From: Gnetum montanum
Taxonomy: Eukaryota; Streptophyta; Gnetopsida; Gnetales; Gnetaceae
Length of the DNA stretch: 42,566 nucleotides
Reading direction: 5' to 3'
NCBI GenBank assembly: GCA_015680685.1
Contig: MNCI01007880.1
Location: forward strand, 173,264 to 215,829
How positions within the stretch are numbered: position 1 is the stretch's first letter; every line of letters starts with the position of its first letter. Position numbers and translations under genes: made by a program. The notes beneath the pieces were generated by a model, which ran no database searches, was not told the origin of the DNA, and was given only the letters and a program-made list of their open reading frames with translations. Shown piece by piece: positions 18,859-30,636 of the stretch.

Positions 18859-18877
18859 TGGTGCTAGAAGGAGAGCC
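18859..18877 (+). promoter_or_regulatory. Element B: primer-binding site
   Basis: TGGTGCTAGAAGGAGAG, five bases after the LTR end. One C-to-T and one G-to-A difference from the PBS of A. Confidence 0.78.
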
Positions 18878-19816
18878 ATTTCTTTGTTGGATCTACCTCT
18901 TAGCATCCCAGATCCAGCATTCACACGCTAGTGTGATTGTCAGTGTTCTTACGTTGCCTTATTCCTAGCGTTCAGGTGTTGTTTCCTGCTAATAAATTCT
19001 ATTATCCAGTCTAGACACAATGCCTTGGCTTCAGACGCTACAGTTTACTCACGCTACAGTTGCTCATGCTATAGCTGAAACGTTGTTGTACATTGTTCAA
19101 TACTTAGCCATATTTTCTCTCTTCAACACATGCTACAGTTTACTCACACTGTAGTTGAAACGTTGTTGTACGTTGTTCAACACTTAGCCATGTTTTCATT
19201 GTTCAACACTTAGCCATATTTTTGTTGTTCAACACTTAACCATATTTTTGCTATAATTTTTCACACTCTAGTTTACGCTGTACTTTACATTGCAGTTTGC
19301 TCACGCTGCAGTTTGCTCATGCTGTAGTTTATGTTGTATTTTACTCACGTTGCAGTTGCTCACGTTGCAATTGCTAACACTGCAGTTGCTCACACTATAG
19401 TTTACTCATGCTACAGTTTACTCACGCTATAGTTTGCTCACGTTGTAGTTTTCCCATTTAGAAAATTTTTTTCTCATGCTGCAATTTACACTTAGAAAAT
19501 TTTTTTCCTCACGCTGCAGTTTTACACTTTCAAAATTTTTTGCTCATGCTGCAGTTTTACACTTAGAAAATTTTTTGCTCATGCTACAGTTTGCTCATGA
19601 TGTCATTTTCTCATGCTACAGTTTTTACACTTAGAAATTTTTTTGCGCACACTGCCAGGTTCTCATGTTGGACACTTAGAAAATTTTTTGCACACGTTGC
19701 ACGCTAGTCACACTGCACACTTAGCCCTAACCATACGCTGCACATACTGCACACTTAGTCCAAAACACACTCAGCACTTCTTAGCCAGCTCATACGTTGC
19801 CCCGTCACACATCACC
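18878..19816 (+). repeat. Element B: leader with CTCACGCTACAGTTT repeats
   Basis: Between PBS and gag. From about 19015 to 19700 there are some 25 loosely spaced copies of TTTGCTCACGCTGCAGTTT or CTCATGCTACAGTTT, alternating in places with ACACTTAGAAAATTTTTT and TGTTCAACACTTAGCCAT. In the same sense orientation these match the CACTGTAGC motifs in the leader of A. The only ORF here merges into the gag start region. Confidence 0.78.
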
Positions 19817-22125
19817 ATGGAGTCATCTCAGAATTCTAATGCACGCACCTTCGTAATCCTCACACAGGAATACTACAACTTTATCTGTGTGAATATTTAG
19901 GCTAGCCTTTCCATTGACACCACAGAATAGGAGGAAAAACAAAAATTCAAGTACATATATATGGGAGGTCATGAATTTGTTCCCTCTGTATATGACATCA
20001 TCCCCCTTTCTGAGCCTCACCACTAACTCATCTCCCAGCTCCTTATGGCAAGGATCCAAAACTCATGATGACCCACTATGGAGCCCCAAAATCAAGATGA
20101 TGTAGATGAATTTGAGGAACAATCCAAATATGAGGATTCGTATTACACCCTCACTCCCCATGCCTACGTGAACCCATCATTCCACCCTTGTGTGGGACAG
20201 ATGGCCCATCACCAAGTGTCAACAAGCACACAAGCACTGGTGTTCCGACATGGACTACCCACGTCCACATCCACCCAATACATGCCACTAGTGTAAACAC
20301 ATGGGGCCACTTTCGTTACATCGGCCCCACACATTCAGGGTGTCACCCCACAGTTAGTGGCTAGACAAGAAACCACACCCCTTGTTCAACAACCCACTTA
20401 CTTTAGCACACTACACCCTGCAACCCCAACTCTGAACATTGCTCCATAGTAGCAACTGGTGACACAATCTCCCCAACCAACTAATTTGCCTACCTCTCAA
20501 GAGTGGGTAGAAGCAAAACAATGGATGCAAGCATTAGCTGATGAGGTAAAGCACCTCAAAACCACCAACACTAAAGAAGTTAGAGTACTAGACTTCTACC
20601 ACGATGATCTAATTAACTCTTCAGTGCCACCATTAGCTTTACCCAAAGGAATCACATTGCCCCAGTTAACCAAGTACAACAAGAAGGGAGATCCAAATGC
20701 CCACTTAGTTACATTTCGATCAAAAACTCTATTACTTCAAGCTTGGCCCCACACAATCTTGCGTGTGTTCACTATGTCTTTAACAGGCGTACCCTTAGAC
20801 TGGTCCTAAGCCCTACCACATAACTCCATATCCTCTCTAGAGGATCTATTATATCAGTTTTTCACCCAGTTTAAGTACAACCTCAAGCCTGAGGCCACAC
20901 TAGAACCTCTAATATAGGTGAAACAAACGCCACTAGAGCCTATGCAAAAGTTCATCCAATGATGGAGTGCAGCACTTAATGAACTTCATGAGCCCATCCC
21001 TGAAACATATTTTCTTACGGTTTTGAAGGGAGCTATGAATGACTTCATTAAGTCAAAACTATACTACCTAAGTGTTCAAACATTGAGCGAATCCTTCACA
21101 CAGATCAAGAATATTGAACAAGCTACACAAACCAACAATGATCCCACCTATGTGGCTTACAAGAACCAACACGTTGCCAAACAACAGACAACAATAGAAA
21201 CTGTAGCCACAAGCACGAAAACAACAAACACCAGTACCAACCTGCCTACAATGACTAGGGCCACCCCAAGGCCCAACTTTCAGCACAAGGATCGCTCTAA
21301 GTATAAGCCGCTACCCACGTGACCCTCTAAACTACTAGAGAAACTCCTCAAAATCGGGCAAATCGAATACAAACAAGGGACAGAGAATACCCACTGAAGA
21401 CACAATAGGTACTATGAGCTACTAAGGAATCCCACCTTAGCAGCAATAAACTAGCCCCCAGTCTCATGACACTTCACGTTAGATCAATTCTGTCACTACC
21501 ACTAGATGTCCAGTCACAATACCAACAACTGTCATGCCTTACAGGACGATCTTCAGACAATGATAGAATAGGGCCAACTCAACATCAACACCCTAAGTCA
21601 ACCTAGCACAGATGATGCCTCCTATGTCATAAACTCCATTTGCATAGATAGTAAGCCTAAACCTGTGCAGCAACCTTTTGTGATCTGTGTGCCTCTCAAC
21701 AAGGCAACGATCCCCTCCGCCTCCATGAGCAAGAACCCTCTCATTGTCATCCAGGTGCCACCTCGAGCACCTACAAAACATTTCGTGGTCAAAGTACCAC
21801 CACAATCATCCACTAAGATGTTAAACTAGCATGATGCACTGACCACAACTGCAAAGAAACCTTTTGTCATCAAGGTGCCACAACAATCTAGTCAAAAACC
21901 AACGACTCCTCCCAAACTACCATTTGTCATAAAGGTGCCACCACATAATGGCCCCTCACCTACCCAGAGACCAATCGTAGGTAATGTCTCAACCTCTTCT
22001 CCCTCAAGAGTCAACCTTACCAACAATATGGGTAAGCCTACCAAATGGCAGCAGAAGAGGATGAACGAACAACAAACAACACCCACACCCATAGCCAAAG
22101 CAAAGACCAGACCTAGTACATAGCA
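19817..22125 (+). pseudogene. Element B: gag pseudogene
   Basis: Starts at ATG 19817 (MESSQNSNA). The same frame can be followed to about 22125 through many stops (for example near 19898, 20294, 20807, 21320 and 22121). It matches element A throughout: YIYMGGHEFVPSVYD, NLPTSQEWVEAKQ, VLDFYHDDLINSSVPPLALP, NPHNSISSLEDLL-like and TLKQKNITMSLYN. The zinc-knuckle region reads FCHYH, stop, MSSHNTNNC. Most stops are TAG or TGA where A has CAG, CAA, CGA or TGG. The C-terminal PFVIKVPP repeats are present. Confidence 0.87.
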
Positions 22126-23199
22126 ACTGAACGCTCAGGGCCCTACCCCTAATCCCAAACAAACCAAACCCAAACCCTTGACCCATACAGAGGAAACCAA
22201 CACAATGGAAAACAACACAAACTTTGTAGCTACACTAGCCCAGGTAAAACAAACACTCAAACAAAAGAACATAACCATGAGCTTGTACAACCTAGTCATG
22301 ACATCATCAGCTCATCGCGAAGCCTTGGCATAAATGTTAGCATCCATCCCTATTATAGAGGAAATCCCTGCTAACATGAAATCCATATGTGCAATGATTT
22401 CACAACACACACCACAAGGATTGGGTTCAAACACCTTAGCCTTTTGCAATGATGTAGTTAAACGTAACCCTGAATGAGGGGAAGTCACAATAGCTCCATT
22501 GACGATTAACGTACATGTTGGCAGTGCACCATTCGCATAGTGCACGTTGATGATGGTGTGGCAAAAAATGTAGCTTTATACTCCATCATCGATAAACTAG
22601 GCATGGAAGATGAGATCATGCCAGTAAAAACCACATGTTTAAAATCCTTCAACGGATCACATGTCATAGTTAAGGGCATAATCAACTTAGCCTTTGTGGT
22701 AGGAGAAAAATTCCCCACCAGTGCCGAATTCACTATCACAAAAGAGATGCCAAGTTTCAACATGATTCTTGGTAGACCTTGGCTAGCCCAACAATAGGCT
22801 GTTTCCTCACCAATTCATCAAGAAATCCGTCTTCCGTATGAATGTGGATAAGTCATCATACATGGTGATAACATTCCCTTTCAAGCCATCCACAACATAA
22901 ACATGTCACAAGTCTTGAAAGAAGAATCTCTTGATGGAACACACATGACAACAAACACAACACCTAGAGCTAAAACACCCGAATAAGTGGTAAAAACCGA
23001 AAGCCTCCCAGAGCAACCAAAACCTAGCATGCCTCCTAGACCATGTCTGGCTAGGAAACAACCACACGATCAAGACTCCCCCATGGCCAAAAACACGTCT
23101 GATCCCTGCCCACTCTTTACCTTTGTTCATTATGCATATGTCACCTTAGTTTACATTGTACTAGCTTATGCATTTGCATGTAGCCTAAAAAGGCCTTAA
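22126..23199 (+). pseudogene. Element B: protease and C-terminal tail, one frameshift
   Basis: Continues gag in the same frame (NTMENNTNFVATLAQVKQTL), then shifts by one base near 22520, just before the active site. The protease motif then reads HVDDGVAKNVALYS, so A and X's DDGAATNV has changed at two positions, including T to K. FNMILGRPWLAQQ follows. The tail keeps SPIHQEIRLPYE, MSQVLKEESL and PPRPCLARKQPHDQDS, with a TAA near 22986. The last stop lies in the first GGCCTTAAACTA repeat, so gag-pro ends where the minisatellite begins. No RT, RNase H or integrase follows before the 3' LTR. Confidence 0.85.
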
Positions 23200-23265
23200 A
23201 CTAGCCTATGGCTCGAAAAGGCCATAAACTAACACATGACCCAGAAAGGCCCTAAACTACCACTT
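23188..23265 (+). repeat. Type-1 minisatellite in B
   Basis: Three units of about 28 bp: AAAAGGCCTTAAACTAGCC, AAAAGGCCATAAACTAACA and GAAAGGCCCTAAACTACC. It overlaps the stop of gag-pro. Confidence 0.85.
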
Positions 23266-23389
23266 TTCACATTATTTTCTATTTTTCTTGTGCATTTAGG
23301 TTCTGTTTTCAGCAGTTACTACTTGACATTGTGTCCTCTAGTTTCTTCTTTTGCAAGATCACCTAGACGTACGTGCATGTAGCCACACA
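23266..23389. other. Unique spacer between type-1 and type-2 arrays in B
   Basis: Only 124 bp separate the two arrays in B. In X about 9 kb, containing the antisense gene and pol, lie between the equivalent arrays (6660 to 15640). No gene seen here. Confidence 0.6.
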
Positions 23390-23740
23390 TTGTCCTAGCA
23401 TCATGATGGTAAACTTATGCCATAGAACAGTCCTGGCATCATGACCTAAAACTAATACCATAGAATAGTCCTAGAGCTATGACTTAAAACTAGCATCACA
23501 TAATCTCCTGGTGTCATGATGGTAAACTAACACCATAGAGCTCTATTTGGCATGACACTAAACTATCACACTCATTAACCAGAGTCCACTAAGACTATAA
23601 ACTGGCTACCCTCTTCATAGTCTACCATGACTATAAACTAGCATTGCATTGTCCGCTATGATGATAAACTGGTGACATCCAAAGGATTATGATGAAAAAC
23701 TAATCCACAATAGTTTTCTAAGACTATAAACTGGTGATAT
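23390..23740 (+). repeat. Type-2 minisatellite in B
   Basis: About nine units with GCATCATGATGGTAAACT, TGACCTAAAACTAATACC and ACTAAGACTATAAACTGG, equivalent in order to 15640-16025 in X. Confidence 0.83.
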
Positions 23741-24903
23741 CATTAATAACCTGGTGTCATTTAAAAATGCATGCTGCTGCAATTGACTGTACATGTTCAC
23801 CAAGGACCTGCCACCTGATTTGTCACATAGATCGAGGTGAAACTCAATGCTGTTTAAAGATTCTATTTGTCTTGAAATTCCACATGATGGCTCCATTTCA
23901 TCAACTATGTTCAAGTTTAAAGTGCTTTAGCTAAGTAAATAATTTGTGTTTTTCTTACTCCCTTGGAGTTGTGCTTGCAGGATGACACACTTGAAGCATT
24001 CGTACACAGATGCATTCCATCATGACAACAAGGTATCACATTCTTCCTGACGTCCACAACTGGGTTCATCACTCTGTTCACAAGTACATTTCCTACTCCT
24101 AATACATCCTCTTTTCCTCATCATGCCTCCCTTATCCTATCCATTTACATCTCCCTAACGTAATATTCACCCGAAGCTCTTAATACACCATTGTACACTG
24201 CGATTCTCTGAGTAGTTGCAACGCAAAGCACAATACACAGTACATGATGCAAACACAAGTGCATGAGCATAAGCATAGCGCTAAAAGAAAGCTCTCAAAA
24301 AGACCACAAAAAAATAGAAAAAAAAAAGGAAAAGGGAAAATAAAAATAAAAGAAAAAGAGAACAAAAAAAGGGTTAAAGAGCAAAGTACATGGAAAAGGT
24401 CTCCATGACCCCATGGACATCATAGACCAAAGATCATTGGCTCTTCTCATACAAGCCCCAGGTGAGAAGATAATTGTCTTGGGAAAACACTCATGCTGCT
24501 AATGATCATGTGGCACATCATCACGTGGCTTTGGCTATTTACAACGGGCCCCCTAAACATAACACAAGGGCTCTGTTTCTCCAAAGAACGCACCTTAAGT
24601 GTCTTGGTTCTAAGTCTGCTGAAAACTGAGCTATTGACAAAGACTAATGACATGACTTGCTCACATAAGAGCACTCCTCTCCCACAATTCTGGGAACACT
24701 TATAACCCTGATCATCTTTTGATTTCCTTGGTCACAACCAATTCCCTCCTTTCCCTAAACTACATTTCCCTCAACCCAATGTACTTTTGAGCATGGTGCG
24801 ATGACATCCGACTAAGGGCCAATGGACAATGCTTGGTACTTGGTCGTTCATGGTGTTTTGTACTTCTTTGTCAATGCCTCTCAAGTAGATTTCTATAGAA
24901 GTT
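23741..24903 (+). other. Element B: 3' non-coding region
   Basis: Matches the 3' region of X in several blocks. It includes an 80-bp purine-rich tract (24295-24378; A with scattered G) and the CTTGCAGGATGACAC block at 23974-23988. No protein-like ORF. Confidence 0.6.
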
Positions 24904-24919
24904 AACAAAGAGGGACCAA
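24904..24919 (+). promoter_or_regulatory. Element B: polypurine tract
   Basis: AACAAAGAGGGACCAA directly before the 3' LTR start, as in X. Confidence 0.78.
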
Positions 24920-26620
24920 TGAAACACCACAAAATTTTAGCTCAACACTTTGAAACGAGAACAATTTAGAGCCTCTCAAGTCTTGAGAAGAAAACTATCG
25001 ATTACGACATGGAACTCAAGCCAGCTTGCCCATGCTGTAAAGCTAGCTTGCTCCCAATGTGAGTGACTCAAAATAGCCTGAAAATAGTGTTAAAATGGCC
25101 TCATTTTGAAGGTACAAGTCATCCTAAAGGTTCACTAATGGTTACCCCAGGTTCCCAACCCTTAGAATCCTGATTTTGGGCTCGAAAATGCACTGTTTTC
25201 ACTAGTTATGCCTTGGTCACACCCAAGTCACGCTGGGGTCATGCTGGAGCATGAGCTTAGCATGACCAAATAGAAACTGGTATAGACAAGCAATCCCAAG
25301 CATAATTTCATCATCAACTCAGCTTCTAAGGATAGGAAATAGTTCTACTTGTTAACAGGCATCAAAAATCAAAGTTTGGGTGTGAAACATGGCATTTTGG
25401 CTTGGTTACACCTAGCTCATGCCCAACTCACACCCAAGTCACACTGGAGTTACATTGACAGCATGAGCCCAGTGTGAGTTACCAAAATGGCTCAAATCGA
25501 GCACAAAAAGGCTTAAAATCAACATCCAGGTGGCCCCCAAGGTCAGGCAGTAGTTACACTTGAAGGATAGGCCTTGAAAATCAGGATTTGGTGCAAAATA
25601 AACCATTCCAACTTGCTCATGTCCAACTCACACCGAGGTCACACTGAGCACTATTCATTAGCTTGAGTACTATTCACACCTAGAAAAAAGCACTCCAAAC
25701 ACATGCTGAGGACATGCCAGGACCAAATCAACTCACGTTGGGAGCCCTGGTGAAGTAGAGATGCCTCAAACAACCACCGACCCACTCAAATCGACATCCT
25801 GCAGCAATCAGTTCAAAGGACCATGAAGTTCCAAGTGAGCTGGAGTCAAATCTTAATTGCAAATTCATTATAAATTTTCATTGTAAGCTTCACCATTTGT
25901 GATCTTGTCAAGCTATTACGCTACTTCCATGAGCATAAGCTAGCTTGCATTGTAAGATATAGTGCACCTGGTCTAGAACATAGTTGCCCACGTACACCTG
26001 TCGCATGATCTATTTTTCTCTCACCTCGTAGCCATCGATCTCATCCATTCCACTCCCAGACCTAGACAAATGCATAAATACCCTATTCATGGATATAAAC
26101 AAGGTGGGCAAAAATTTGAAGCAAGAAAACAAGTAATCCTGAGTCTAAACACACGTGATTCCTAGCGCTTGTAAATACCTCGCATTGGAGCTTAACGTTC
26201 GACTTGCAACACAACTATGTTTTGACCAGTGCACATCTTGTCAATTAATACAACAGTGTTCATTATTTGCCATCCATTGTCTTATTCTAATTTATTTTCT
26301 GCATTGTTCCATTCCATTCCATATTCCTACATACATTCTACTTACATTTACATTCCATTACATTTCGTTACGTTCTGTTACATTACTTTTTTGTTACATC
26401 ATTTTTCTCTGTTTCACATTTTCGTGAAGATAACCCCAGCGTAGGAAATAGCGTACACTTGTGGAAGTCCTTGGTTGATCTACATACAGACCATCCAAGG
26501 CACTCTACCCTCATTTTTCTAGCTTGCCCTCATGTGAAGGTAGGGTCATCTGTGTCTCTCCAGAGATCTTTCGGTGTACATTTTTCCTCCAGCCTTACGT
26601 CGATGATTTCAGATAGTACA
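24920..26620 (+). mobile_element. Element B: 3' LTR (1701 bp)
   Basis: Starts TGAAACACCACAAAA after the PPT and ends AGATAGTACA. Its terminal blocks match A and X, but the middle has no GCGTATACGC motifs. Instead it has loosely repeated CTCACACC(C/G)AGGTCAC and AGCTTGCTC phrases (about 25020-25760). A TATA-like CATAAATA is at 26073-26080. The last 460 bp match the B 5' LTR remnant. The five bases after it, CCACC (26621-26625), are the right copy of its expected target-site duplication. Confidence 0.85.
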
Positions 26621-26639
26621 CCACCCAATGATAGGAACA

Positions 26640-26815
26640 TAAATAATGTCATTGCATGGTGTGATTCCCATCATTCAAAAAAAAATACAAACAAATGATG
26701 GAAATTCAAAGCACACACCTTCAACACAAATAAGTTCTCACATGGTGTGGTTCCCATTTCAAAAAAAAAAAAAACAACAACAACAATGGCAATTCAAAGC
26801 ACATCCCTTGGAAAA
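26640..26815. repeat. Two-copy imperfect tandem duplication with A-tracts
   Basis: Two copies of about 90 bp: CATGGTGTGATTCCCATCATT + A-tract + AAATTCAAAGCACA, then CATGGTGTGGTTCCCATTT + longer A-tract + CAATTCAAAGCACA. It lies just outside B. Confidence 0.75.
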
Positions 26816-28800
26816 ATAAAAGGTCTACAAGCACAGGTTATGGGACTTGAATGACACCATGCCTGACAGTTTCCTCTAACTAAGGCTCTCTCTCTCTCAC
26901 TTCCTAATTCTCATGTATTCTCTTTGTGGAATGGTGGTTGTTTTGTTGAAGCACTCTTGTGTCTTGAGTGGGTGGATTGATCTTAGGGTGGCAATGTCAA
27001 GTTACTAAATGTGGATGATTTTGGTTTGGACTAAGGATGGAACTTCTTGGATCATTTTAACCACAAATTTTACAAATGACTTCTTATGACCTCAATTTGA
27101 AACTCCATTCCACCTTCTCTATCATTCATCCATGCTGCCATAATTCACTTCACTATTGGGTTCTCTATTATTCTCTATGTCTTAGTCTAATGTGTTAAGA
27201 TTCTTGAGTGGATTCTTTCGGGTTGGTCCTTAACTTGTCATGATCATTAAATTGACTATGGGGCCCACAAACTCCTTAGTTGACATTATGAAAGGGCAAA
27301 AAGGGCATGAGCCTACTATGGGAAGGACCTTCTTGCATAACTTTTGGCTTGATTAGTTAAGGTTCTTTACCTTTGACATCACGAGAATCCTATATTTCTT
27401 ATTTTCCATTTTGTAAACCGCTTAGTACTCAATCTTTCATTGCATTCATCCATTAAACCAATTTTTCTCATTTTTTTAAAATTTATGAACTTAAACACCC
27501 TATTATCATGATTTCATACTATTCTTGGTCTTCTAAGCTTTCATTTGATCCAAATTTCATCAAAAAATTCCTTGTATTTTTAAATTTTGACCAAAGTAAA
27601 CGAAAGTCAACAATGATCAACAACTGCATCAACAAGGCCTTGTTGACATAACTGACCACATTAATGAGGCCCCGTTGATGAGGCCTCATTAATGCAGTGT
27701 AAAAATACTATATATACCAGTGGACACTTTTGGGATTTTTTGCAATTTTTCATAGCCTAAAACCTTCCAAAGCCCATAACTTTTAAAGTATTTCTCCAAA
27801 TCACTCTGTTTTTTGATCCTACACTTATTGGAGGTAAGATCTTTATCATGGGGGCCACAAACCTTAAGGTTTCCAATGAAATTTTTTAAAATAATTTCTA
27901 TCTCCCCCCAAGGGTTAGTAACCTTAACAACATAAAAATATCAACTCTTTAGACAGTTAACCCTTCCAAAAACCTCTGGGATCATTTATCAATGACAATG
28001 CATAAATAAAAATAATAATTGAGTTAATTAAATCAACCATAATCACAACTTAGCCAAGTGTAACTACCCTTAAGAGTTAAGGTATCCCAATTTTTTTAAA
28101 GTTACACAATGATGAAATACAAATTTTTTGATGAAATTTCTCCAATGAGACTAATGTTGATGGATTTATCATCCAAATACCCATCCCTCCTTGCTATGAT
28201 TTTTTGCTAGCAAAAGTAGTGTTGACAGCCTTAACAAAACTTATTTCTACTTCCTTTTAGTAGGAAAATCCAACTTTCCCAAAAGTAAACCTCCACCTCC
28301 AACACTAGATAGGAAGGTGTGAGATATTCCATCTTGCCCTCCTTTTCTTTTCCCCTACTACATCCAATGTGGATGTAGCTAGGAAGCCTAGCATGGTGGG
28401 GGTTTGATACCCACTTTTTATCATTTTTAGTAAATGGGTATATTCCACTTTTGATAAAAACTTACTATTTATAGCCAGTGACATGTTTTCAACCATTATT
28501 ACCTTTTTTTAGCCTTTCATAGATTCCACTTACTAAAATTTGCACTTTTATTCAACCTTTTATAACCTCTATAGGCCATTTGTAGCACTTTTTTTATCAT
28601 TTCATTCCAAATGTCAACCAGATTACCCTTCAAATTTACTAACAACATGTCTGGCCAATAGTTCATAAGGGTCTAGGATCCCAAAGAGCCCACTATGGTT
28701 GGGTGTAGGTAATCCTTGCAACTTAGGGGGAAAATTCCTAGGTTATTGATGATAAATAAAGCTCACTACAATCTTATTTGTGGAAAGATCCAAGTTGGCA
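26816..28800. other. Non-coding region upstream of element C
   Basis: AT-rich with no protein-like ORF. It should contain the 5' LTR and leader of element C, but none of the LTR end motifs of A, X or B were found. A TATA-like TATATATA is at 27709-27716, 16 bp after a perfect inverted repeat. C's LTR is either unrelated in sequence or eroded. Confidence 0.45.
27660..27693. repeat. Perfect 12-bp inverted repeat upstream of a TATA box
   Basis: ATTAATGAGGCC (27660-27671) and GGCCTCATTAAT (27682-27693) with a 10-base loop, followed by TATATATA at 27709. Could be a hairpin or a dyad binding site in the promoter of C's LTR. Confidence 0.6.
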
Positions 28801-28814
28801 TGTTGATTTCATGA

Positions 28815-30636
28815 ATGGAAGCAGAAGCCAAAAGAGAGTATGAACTTATACATTGCAATGAGAAAGAATATATCCCTTCCTCATATGACCAAATACTCCT
28901 CTCTAACACCTATGGATGCATTCTATATTAGTTAATTGAGATGGATGAGGAGGACGAGAAGGCTAGCTCAAAGGCGTAGCAAGAGAAGGAGGATGAGTTT
29001 GGGATAGACTCCAAGCATGAAAACATCCTAGGTGGGTTGTTTCACTAAGGAACCTCTAAGGCCACTAAGCCTACATCCACTTCCATTGTCTCCTACATGA
29101 TACATATGCCACCATCCTCTACCCCTTCTAACCTAACCATGTTCAATCCCATACCAATCATAGCTATGCACCAAACACAATAAGTTTTGCGTTCCACTTT
29201 TCCATGCCATTTTCCATCGAACCTCAATCCATACAACCTTCATTGATGGTTGTCACCACCAACAATCTATTAACCATTCAAATGGGACCCACCATGGGAC
29301 CTCAAGTAACCTAGGGGACACACACCCCTTTCATTCTGTTTGTGCCTCAAATACTGGCACAAACATCATTTTCTCTATTTAGCTCACTTAACATCATGAT
29401 AACACAACCTCTCCTCTCCATTCCATAACCAATAGCAAGGACATAGGCATCCCAACAAATGTTGTAGCCCTTTTGATAGACCCTACAACCAAAAGCAGCA
29501 CCCAAGACTAGATTAGGCCTTTCAAATGATCTAGGACCCTATGAAAGAGTTGAAGAGGCTTAAGGCCTCTACATCTCAAAGCATTAAAATTATGGACTTT
29601 TACCAGGATGATCCCATCAGTCTTATGGTTCCATCTTTAATGCTTCCTCATGGTGTCCCTATTCCTTAGTTCATAGAGTATAACAACAAAGGTAATCCCA
29701 ACTCTCACCTAATAACCTTTCACTTGGAGTGCTTACTAATGAGGATATTCCCTATGTCCCTAATGCGAAAAGTGCTTGAATGGTACCATGCCTTTTCAAG
29801 AGGAACTAGATCCTCTCTTGAAGACTTAATTGCAAAATTCATTAACCGCTTCAAGTAAAACTTAAAGCCCAACACCATGCTTAACCAACTAATGAAGATC
29901 AAGTAGGGACCACTTGAACTGGTGTAGAAGTTCATCAAATTATGGAACAATCTACTCAATGAGATACTAGAACCTATAGTCAAAATCCACCTTTTGGCTA
30001 TATCTAAGGGGATGGTTAATGATTTCATCAAGTTCAAACTATACTACTTTGAACTGTAGTCACTTAGTCAAGCATTCTCCTAGACCAAGAACATAGAGGA
30101 TGACATAGAGACTAGCCACAACCTTACCTATGTGGCATATAAGAGCCAACACACATGAAGAGACAAGAAGAGAGGTAAGGAAAACAACATGGCTATAGCA
30201 ATAGTAGCCAAAGAAACCAAAACAACTAACCAAGGGACAAGAAACAATCAACCTAAGGCCCTTACTAATAATCAAAATAGTCAGCCTTCAACATCTAAGG
30301 CCACTACATTAACCACATCTAGATCCAACTTTGAGTGAAAAGATAGGACTAAGTACACTATACTACCTTCGAAGCCATCTAAAGTCTTAGATCAACTATT
30401 GAAGATTGGGATGATCCAATATAAGTAGATTTCTAAAATTTCCCATAAAAAGCATGAAAGGCAATGTGAGATAGCCAAGGATCCCACTTGAGCAACTAAG
30501 GATGATTCTCAAGTACCTAAGTATTTCAAGCTCAACCACTTTTGCCACTATTATCAATTCTATGGTCATGACACTAGCTTCTACCTTGTGCTGAAGGTTG
30601 ACCTACAAAAGATGATAAACAAGGATGAGATGGTTC
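28815..30636 (+). pseudogene. Element C: gag pseudogene, 5' part
   Basis: An older relative of the gag of A and B. Recognisable pieces: EAEAKREYELIHCNEKEYIP (A: EQEAK, stop, NFEHIYMGGHEFVP), IMDFYQDDPISLMVPSLMLP, SSLEDLIAKFINRFK, FIKLWNNLLNEILEP, MVNDFIKFKLYYFEL, SLSQAFS and TYVAYKSQHT. The zinc-knuckle region is CHYYQFYGHDTSFYLVLK; the final Cys has become Tyr. More than ten stops. Similarity ends at about 30636, right after DLQKMINKDEM, where foreign DNA begins; gag resumes near 35330. Confidence 0.85.

Noticed and set aside
18462-18931. Hydrophobic ORFs in LTR U5 that resemble membrane proteins
   Set aside because: They come from T-rich GTTACGTTCTGTTAC repeats in U5; the same ORF type appears at 26155-26444 in the other LTR and is interrupted differently.
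24290-24378. Purine-rich tract as the PPT of B
   Set aside because: It is 540 bp from the LTR. The short AACAAAGAGGGA directly before 24920 is in the right place and is shared with X.
28305-28496. Minus-strand ORF at 28305-28496
   Set aside because: Short, with no motif and no counterpart in related elements; likely chance in AT-rich DNA.
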